Assembly: GCA_024233345.1 (NCBI GenBank) | Contig: JACKPT010000010.1 | Location: forward strand, 62,001-126,000 | Origin: Verrucomicrobiota bacterium | GTDB lineage: Bacteria; Verrucomicrobiota; Kiritimatiellia; CAIVKH01 | Direction: 5' to 3' | Length of the DNA stretch: 64,000 nucleotides | In this document: piece by piece, positions 58,482-64,000 of the stretch | Layout: each line of letters starts with the position of its first letter | How positions within the stretch are numbered: position 1 is the stretch's first letter | Program-made: the position numbers and the translations under genes | Notes under the pieces: model-generated | Told to the model about the DNA's origin: nothing | Databases searched by the model: none | Seen by the model: only the letters and a program-made list of their open reading frames with translations

Positions 58482-61400
58482 ATGACAGATCAAGCATTGC
58501 CATACATCAATCAGAGCATCCTTTCAGGGTGGTCAGGCCCCAATGAACTGCGGGAGGGGAAGCGGATTTTCGATGCTGGCTGGGTAGAACAGTTGGACAT
58601 TGAAGCGCCGTTGATTCGGGGGCGCATTCAGTTGGGAACCCGGGAAATTCTGACCCGGTTCAAGTTTCTTCCCGACGGCAGTATCGAAAATCAATGCCCC
58701 TGTCGTGACTCCCGGGAGCGGGGCCTGGTGTGCAGTCACGCCATTGCCCTGGGGTTGGCCTATATCGACCTGACTGGAGATCCCCATCAGGACCGGGCGC
58801 TGCGCATTGAAGCGCGCCGCCAGTTGGAAGCCCGCCGCGGCCGGGATTCCCGTTACTGGAAACTTGCTGGGCCGGAATCCCTTGAGGGATCCGAGGCCCG
58901 GTTGCGCCTCAAGCTCGACCCCTCCTGGCCGGTTTTTGCCGAGGCTCAAGGGGTGTATCCCTTGCTGATTCAAGTCCGCGTCGGTGGGAAAAACATTCGT
59001 GCCGATAAGGTGCATCCGCATCAGGCGTTGCGTTTTTCCCCCATGGAGCATGAGCTGGTCTATATCCTTGAGGATATGGCGGGGGGGGCCTTGCCCGCTT
59101 GCCTCTCTCTCCATACCGAATTGATGGTGCAACTGCTGGCAACGCTGAAGGGGCAGTCATTGCATAGCGGAGGGGATGGCGCGGAGGTCATTGAAATCCT
59201 GGATCGGCCGATCCTTCCCCACCTTTCACTCCATGCTGTTCCCTCCTCTCAGGACGCACTCTTGTCGATCCATGTCGATCTCCCCTCCGCCAATGGCGCC
59301 GGCGGACCGGCCTGGGTGATTGGGCGCAAATCGGGTTGGGTCTATCATGACCATGCGTTTTATCCGCTGGAGGCCATTCTACCGAAGCCGTATCGGGATC
59401 TGTATACCGGTCCGCGAACCATCGCGCGCATTGACCTGTCGAGATTTCTGGCCCGGGAGTTGCCGGGGTTGGAGGAACTGTTTCTGGTGGATCAGGGCTA
59501 TCCCGTCGACCAGATGCGGTACAGCAAGGGAAGTCCGGTTATTTGCATGATGCTGGCCGGCAATCACGAACAATTGACCATGCAGTTGATGGCGGAGTAT
59601 GGCCCTGCGGCAGTTCCTTGCGGGGCCGGTGGCATCGGACCGGAAGAATTTGCCGCACCGGATCCGGAGGATGGATTCCATTACTGGGTGCGCGATCCCG
59701 ATGCCGAGGCCGATGCGATGGCCCGGCTACCCGCCTTCGGGCTGGAAGCCCTTGCCGGGGATCGCCTCCCTCCCCTGGAGGGAACCCGGGCCGTTGTCGA
59801 TTTTCTGGCCTCACGCGTACCTGCGATGAGGGCGGCGGGCTGGCGGGTCGATTACGGCGGATGGTTGGATGTGCTGACCAAAAATGCCGAGTGGGTCGTG
59901 CCGCATGTGGACTACACCCGGAGCTCAGACGAAACGAGTTTCACCCTGCAATTCAATTACTATGATGGTGAAGAGCAACTGATCCCTCCCCATCTGGTGG
60001 AGGATGTCTATGTCCGGGGGGAATCCTGTCTTGAATGGAAGGGGCGAACGATTCTGATCGATCGGGATCTTCTGCATGCCCTGCATCAGACCCTGTCGGA
60101 TATCGGGCTGGCCGATGCCGCCGCGGGTAAACCCTATGCAGTGGATGCGGTCAATGCCGGGTACGCCTTGGCGGCGGCGGAGAATCTCCGTGGGGTCACC
60201 ATGCGGGCGGATCAGTTGATGAAGGCCATGGCGGAGCGGCAAAACCGGCTTTCCCAGGTGGATGAGCCCGCGGTCCCCGAGCGGCTGCGGGAAATTCTAC
60301 GGCCCTACCAGAAGGACGGGATTGGCTGGCTGGCCTTTCTTGAGCGCAATGGATTCGGGGGGATTCTTGCCGACGAAATGGGTTTGGGGAAGACGGTGCA
60401 AACGCTGGTCTGGCTCGAGCAGATGTGGCAAAGGCTTCCGGGCCCGCACCGTCCCGCGCTCGTGGTTTGCCCCACCAGTCTGGTGGTGAACTGGGCGGAG
60501 GAAAGCCGCAAATTCACGCCGGATCTCCGGGTTCTGATGATGACCGGAAGCGACCGCCACAAGCACTGGAAAGACATGGGGAAAGCGGATCTGGTCATCA
60601 CCTCCTATGCGCTGCTGCGGCGGGATGTCCAGCGCTACCACGAAAGACAGTTTGCCGCCGCCATCCTCGACGAAGCCCAGCACATTAAGAATCACTCCAC
60701 TCAGAATGCCCGGTCCGCCAAGCAGATCCGTGCCGATCACCGGCTGGTCCTGACCGGAACCCCCATGGAAAACACCGTGAGTGATTTGTGGTCGATCTTC
60801 GACTTCCTGATGCCGGGGTATCTCGGCAATCATGCTCATTTTCGGAGAAACTTTGAGCAACCCATTGGTGCCGGAGGTCTGGAGGCGGAGGCCTGTCATG
60901 CCCGGTTGCATCGCAAAGTGCACCCGTTCCTTCTCCGCCGCATGAAGCGGGATGTCGCCAAGGAACTGCCGGATAAGATCGATCGGGTGGCCTACTGCGA
61001 TATGTCGCCGGATCAGCTCCGGATGTATCGGCGCATGCTGGAGTCCTCCGCCCAGCAATTGTCGGAACTCGTGGAAAGTCAGGGCTTTGCCCGATCCCGG
61101 TTTACCGTACTCAAAACCCTGACCCGGTTGCGCCAGATCTGCTGCCACCTCGACTTGCTCAATGGAACCGACTTCAAGGTCACCCAGCCCTCGGCCAAGC
61201 TGGACCTGCTCAATGAATTAATTGATGAAGCTATGGATAGCGGCCATCGCGTCCTGCTGTTCAGTCAGTTTGTTTCCATGCTTTCCATCCTCCGCCGGGA
61301 TCTCGAACAGCGAAAAATCCCTTACTGTTATCTGGATGGCTCCACGGTCAAGCGGTTGGAAGAGGTCCACCGCTTCAATAACGATGAATCGATTCCTCTT

Positions 61401-61700
61401 TTCCTGATCAGTTTGAAGGCGGGAGGAACCGGGCTCAACCTGACCGGGGCCGACATGGTGATCCATTACGATCCCTGGTGGAACCCGGCGGTCGAAGACC
61501 AGGCCACCGACCGGGCCCACCGGATCGGGCAGAAGCGGACGGTCTACAATATTAAACTGATCACCCGGAACAGCATCGAAGAGAAGGTCCTCGCCCTCCA
61601 GGAAAAGAAACGGACGATGATTGATGCCACGCTTCAGGTCCGAAAGGATCTGATGGGGCAGCTGACCTGGGAAGATATCAAGGAACTGTTGACCATTTGA
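58482..61700 (+). CDS. SNF2-family helicase with SWIM zinc finger
   Basis: 1072 residues from the ATG at 58482. Near the N-terminus a SWIM finger (CPCRDSRERGLVCSHAIAL, Cys-x-Cys ... Cys-x-His). The last 450 residues are a Swi2/Snf2 ATPase: DEMGLGKTVQTLVWLEQMW (I), ILDEAQHIKN (II), LTGTPMENTVSDLWSIFDFL (III), then LLFSQFVSML, YLDGSTVKRLE, and DPWWNPAVEDQATDRAHRIG (V/VI). It moves along DNA to remodel protein-DNA complexes; the specific role in bacteria is unclear. Confidence 0.93.
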   Translation: MTDQALPYINQSILSGWSGPNELREGKRIFDAGWVEQLDIEAPLIRGRIQLGTREILTRFKFLPDGSIENQCPCRDSRERGLVCSHAIALGLAYIDLTGDPHQDRALRIEARRQLEARRGRDSRYWKLAGPESLEGSEARLRLKLDPSWPVFAEAQGVYPLLIQVRVGGKNIRADKVHPHQALRFSPMEHELVYILEDMAGGALPACLSLHTELMVQLLATLKGQSLHSGGDGAEVIEILDRPILPHLSLHAVPSSQDALLSIHVDLPSANGAGGPAWVIGRKSGWVYHDHAFYPLEAILPKPYRDLYTGPRTIARIDLSRFLARELPGLEELFLVDQGYPVDQMRYSKGSPVICMMLAGNHEQLTMQLMAEYGPAAVPCGAGGIGPEEFAAPDPEDGFHYWVRDPDAEADAMARLPAFGLEALAGDRLPPLEGTRAVVDFLASRVPAMRAAGWRVDYGGWLDVLTKNAEWVVPHVDYTRSSDETSFTLQFNYYDGEEQLIPPHLVEDVYVRGESCLEWKGRTILIDRDLLHALHQTLSDIGLADAAAGKPYAVDAVNAGYALAAAENLRGVTMRADQLMKAMAERQNRLSQVDEPAVPERLREILRPYQKDGIGWLAFLERNGFGGILADEMGLGKTVQTLVWLEQMWQRLPGPHRPALVVCPTSLVVNWAEESRKFTPDLRVLMMTGSDRHKHWKDMGKADLVITSYALLRRDVQRYHERQFAAAILDEAQHIKNHSTQNARSAKQIRADHRLVLTGTPMENTVSDLWSIFDFLMPGYLGNHAHFRRNFEQPIGAGGLEAEACHARLHRKVHPFLLRRMKRDVAKELPDKIDRVAYCDMSPDQLRMYRRMLESSAQQLSELVESQGFARSRFTVLKTLTRLRQICCHLDLLNGTDFKVTQPSAKLDLLNELIDEAMDSGHRVLLFSQFVSMLSILRRDLEQRKIPYCYLDGSTVKRLEEVHRFNNDESIPLFLISLKAGGTGLNLTGADMVIHYDPWWNPAVEDQATDRAHRIGQKRTVYNIKLITRNSIEEKVLALQEKKRTMIDATLQVRKDLMGQLTWEDIKELLTI

Positions 61701-61948
61701 ACCCGCCCCTTCGAACCCCCTTGAAGCTGCGCTTGCAGAAGGTTTCGACCCTGTTTCGCCTGCTGGGTTATGCGGCGGGATTGCTGGGTGCGGGTTGCAT
61801 GTGGTGGGGCTCCGACTCCGGTCGGGAGCAGCTCCGGGTAGCCGCAGTTGCCGCCATGGGATCCATGGTGATCTGCTTTGCGATTCACTACTCCCTGAGG
61901 ATGCTCGCCGCCTGGCTTCCGGATCGGCCATTGGATCCACCGGAATGA
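61697..61948 (+). CDS. Small two-helix membrane protein
   Basis: 83 residues from a TTG that overlaps the SNF2 stop (TTGA), with an ATGA overlap into the next gene. Two hydrophobic segments (FRLLGYAAGLLGAGCMWWG and VAAVAAMGSMVICFAIHYSL). No family recognised; overlap on both sides supports translation. Confidence 0.5.
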   Translation: MNPPLRTPLKLRLQKVSTLFRLLGYAAGLLGAGCMWWGSDSGREQLRVAAVAAMGSMVICFAIHYSLRMLAAWLPDRPLDPPE

Positions 61949-62925
61949 GCGCAGATACCTTCCGGTCCATTTACCCCCAGAGCGTTCTCAAGGGGGCGGC
62001 ATTCATTGTTGGCTCGGCATTCTTTTTTTCCGCAGTCGGCGCGATGGTCAAGCAATTGACCGGGGAGTTGCCGGTGCCCATGGTGGTCTTCTTCCGGAGC
62101 TTTCTGGGGTTGCTGATCCTGACCCCGTGGTTATGGCAAATGCCGTCCTTCACCTTCCGCACCCGAAGGCTGAAAGGTCATGCCTTTCGCGCTCTGGTCG
62201 GGGTTTGTGCGATGTATCTGTTCTTTTTTGCCCTGTCCCGCCTGCATCTTGCCGTGGCCATCATGCTGAATTTCACCGCACCCCTGTTCATCCCCGTCGT
62301 CGCGTCGGTCTGGTTGAGGGAGCCGCTTCAACGCCGCGTTATTGGCTTTTTGCTGGTGGGTTTCTGTGGGGTGCTCGCCATCCTGCAACCGACCCAGGGG
62401 ACCTGGGAGCCCGCCGCCATCGCCGGACTGATCTCCTCCTTGTTTGCCGCAGTGGCGCTCGTAGGGGTTCGAAATCTATCCAGTAGCGAGCCTGCCGCCC
62501 GGACCGTTTTCTATTTCGGGGTTTTTGCCAGCGTGGTTTCCCTGCCCGCTGCTTTATGGGTGTGGGTTCCTCCCACACCCCGGCAATGGGGGCTCGCCTT
62601 TCTCATCGGCTGCTGTGCCACGATCGGGCAGTGGCTGATTACCCGTGGCTATTCGTCGGCTCCGGCAGGCAGGGTGGGCTACTATCAGTACACTTCAGTC
62701 ATCTTTGCCACCGCGATCGGCTGGATTATCTGGGGGGAAATCCCCAATGGCATGGCCTGGCTGGGGGGCGGATTGATTCTGGCAGCCGGGATTGCCGCTT
62801 CGGGAAACCGGTGGGGGGGGCTGGGAACCGTGCTCCTGTCCGTCATGCCTTTCCGGACCCGCGCGGGGGATGGAAAAGATTACGCAACCAGTCTTTCCAA
62901 AGACGACGGAAATCCACTACAATGA
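61945..62925 (+). CDS. EamA/DMT-family transporter
   Basis: 326 residues from the ATG at 61945 with ten hydrophobic helices in two EamA halves (GSAFFFSAVGAMVKQLTGEL, RSFLGLLIL, VAIMLNFTAPLFIPVVASVW; then YYQYTSVIFATAIGWIIWGE). Exports or imports small metabolites; substrate not readable. C-terminal tail after helix 10 is about 30 residues. Confidence 0.9.
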   Translation: MSADTFRSIYPQSVLKGAAFIVGSAFFFSAVGAMVKQLTGELPVPMVVFFRSFLGLLILTPWLWQMPSFTFRTRRLKGHAFRALVGVCAMYLFFFALSRLHLAVAIMLNFTAPLFIPVVASVWLREPLQRRVIGFLLVGFCGVLAILQPTQGTWEPAAIAGLISSLFAAVALVGVRNLSSSEPAARTVFYFGVFASVVSLPAALWVWVPPTPRQWGLAFLIGCCATIGQWLITRGYSSAPAGRVGYYQYTSVIFATAIGWIIWGEIPNGMAWLGGGLILAAGIAASGNRWGGLGTVLLSVMPFRTRAGDGKDYATSLSKDDGNPLQ

Positions 62926-62929
62926 CCCG

Positions 62930-63592
62930 ATGAAAATTCCGTTTGCAAAAGGGTTGGGGTCTCATCTGGCTTGGGCTGTACTGCCGCTTGGCGGCGCCGT
63001 CTGGAGCTTCCGGGCCGAAGCGTGGGGGGTATCGGCAGCGCTGTTGGTGGCCGCCGCCGCCTATAGTCTGTTTATGCTCTACTTCTTCCGCGACCCTGAA
63101 CGGGTGCCGCCGGAGGATCCTGCCCTGGTCGTTGCCGGAGCCGATGGCTGGGTCCGCTCGGTGGAAGATATCGATGAAACCACCTACCTGTGCCAACCCA
63201 CCGTGAGGATCAGTATTTATCTTACCCCCTGGGATGTCCATGTGAACCGTTCTCCGATTCAGGGGGCGGTGACCCGATTGGACTACAGCCCCGGACGCCA
63301 TGTGTTGACCCGGAATCCCCAATCCTCGGAGGTGAACGAGCACAGTTCCATCCTGATCGAAGGGGATGTTCCCTGTCTGGTTCGCCAGATTGTCGGCCCC
63401 CTGGTTCGCCGGGTGGTCGCCTGGCTGGATGAAGGGCAGGCGCTGGCCCGGGGGGAAAGAATTGGCATGATGAAATTTGGATCGCGACTTGATGTATACC
63501 TGCCCCGGGATCGTGTCGAGGTGGTGTGCCGTCGCGGAGACCGGACGACGGCCGGGGTCACCCCGATTGCCAGACTGCGAAAGGATCTTTGA
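62930..63592 (+). CDS. psd: Phosphatidylserine decarboxylase, short form
   Basis: 220 residues from the ATG at 62930. Two N-terminal hydrophobic segments, FFRDPERVPPEDPALVVAGA, SIYLTPWDVHVNRSPIQGAV, and the self-cleavage site in GMMKFGSRLDVYLP (Gly-Ser bond making the pyruvoyl group). Makes phosphatidylethanolamine. Follows the DMT gene by 4 bases and precedes pssA by 3. Confidence 0.93.
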   Translation: MKIPFAKGLGSHLAWAVLPLGGAVWSFRAEAWGVSAALLVAAAAYSLFMLYFFRDPERVPPEDPALVVAGADGWVRSVEDIDETTYLCQPTVRISIYLTPWDVHVNRSPIQGAVTRLDYSPGRHVLTRNPQSSEVNEHSSILIEGDVPCLVRQIVGPLVRRVVAWLDEGQALARGERIGMMKFGSRLDVYLPRDRVEVVCRRGDRTTAGVTPIARLRKDL

Positions 63593-63595
63593 CCG

Positions 63596-64000
63596 ATGCC
63601 CAAGATGAACTGGATTCCCAGCCTGATCACCTCCGCCGCCATTGTCGTCGCCTTTTCGGCATTGGTGGTGATTGATTCAGGAGATTTTGCCCTCGCCGCC
63701 AAACTGATCATGATCTGCCTGATCCTGGATGGACTGGATGGGATCACCGCGCGAAAACTGAAAATGTCCACCAATTTTGGGGCGGAACTCGATACATTTT
63801 TGGATCAACTGGCCTATGGGGTGGTGCCGGCATTTTTGGTCTATACCCTTCTGTCGCCTTACTATCCCGCGCTGGGCTGGGCCCTGGCGATTGTGACCGT
63901 GCTTTCGGGGTCCGCGCGACTGGCCCGGTTCCGGGTGGTGGATCCTGCCCGTGGTGAGAAGGGGTATTTGGGGATGCCGATTACCGTGAATGCCGGTTGG
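63596..64000 (+). CDS. pssA: CDP-diacylglycerol-serine O-phosphatidyltransferase (3' truncated)
   Basis: The frame is open from the ATG at 63596 to the window end (135 codons). It has the CDP-alcohol phosphotransferase motif DGLDGITARKLKMSTNFGAE followed by LDTFLD, i.e. DG-x2-AR-x8-G-x3-D-x3-D, with hydrophobic helices on both sides. It makes phosphatidylserine, the substrate of the adjacent Psd. Confidence 0.93.
   Translation, partial: MPKMNWIPSLITSAAIVVAFSALVVIDSGDFALAAKLIMICLILDGLDGITARKLKMSTNFGAELDTFLDQLAYGVVPAFLVYTLLSPYYPALGWALAIVTVLSGSARLARFRVVDPARGEKGYLGMPITVNAGW

Overview
The window is about 60% G+C and looks like the chromosome of a Gram-negative bacterium of the PVC superphylum, most likely Kiritimatiellota or Verrucomicrobiota. 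Direct evidence for an outer membrane is BamA, a Skp/OmpH-like chaperone and LpxD. A 712-residue protein with GreA fused behind a long N-terminal region (known from Chlamydiae and relatives) and a PEP-CTERM protein point to PVC. The phylum assignment is inference; no 16S gene is present.

Layout. 1-6.2 kb: an exopolysaccharide O-acetylation cluster (MBOAT acyltransferase, SGNH/AlgJ-like proteins, a TPR protein) and a GDSL esterase. 6.4-16.3 kb: infA, a pseudouridine synthase, surface-glycan style genes (large membrane protein, LbH acyltransferase, GtrA, asparagine-synthetase-like protein, methyltransferase) and the GreA fusion. 16.4-24.2 kb: a probable genomic island bounded by 80-bp direct repeats, one of which is the 3' end of a small gene next to an A-type Fe-S carrier gene. 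It carries a small XRE regulator with twin operators, an unrecognised three-gene secreted/membrane operon and a hairpin-rich non-coding stretch. 24.1-32.6 kb: a sulfur/siroheme block on the minus strand (Rrf2 regulator, cysH-cysD-cysN, a Met8-like gene, shortened hemA, a hemC-SUMT-hemD fusion, Fe-S carrier). It reads as assimilatory sulfate reduction plus siroheme supply for a sulfite reductase that lies elsewhere. 32.7-39.1 kb: SppA, a DEAD-box-type helicase, FIST protein plus glycosyltransferase, MsrA and a ferritin-like protein.

39.1-45.2 kb is accessory DNA: dispersed 109-bp repeats, REP-like palindromes, cassette-like small genes with leading hairpins, a nucleotidyltransferase toxin-antitoxin-like pair, a RelE/XRE pair, an SDR and an OLD-family nuclease. 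From 45.7 kb the core chromosome resumes: a CPA2 antiporter, a Fur-box region, a PEP-CTERM protein, tRNA-Gln-prs-rplY-pth-rpsF-ssb-rpsR-rplI-dnaB, then bamA-skp-lpxD, a SWIM-SNF2 helicase, a DMT transporter, and psd-pssA for phosphatidylethanolamine synthesis, the last gene cut by the window end.

The most interesting unexplained parts are the 80-bp-repeat island with its unknown operon, the minimal siroheme enzymes (HemC without its cofactor domain, HemA without its dimerisation domain), and the cassette-like 39-41 kb segment. No CRISPR array, rRNA, transposase or integrase was seen.
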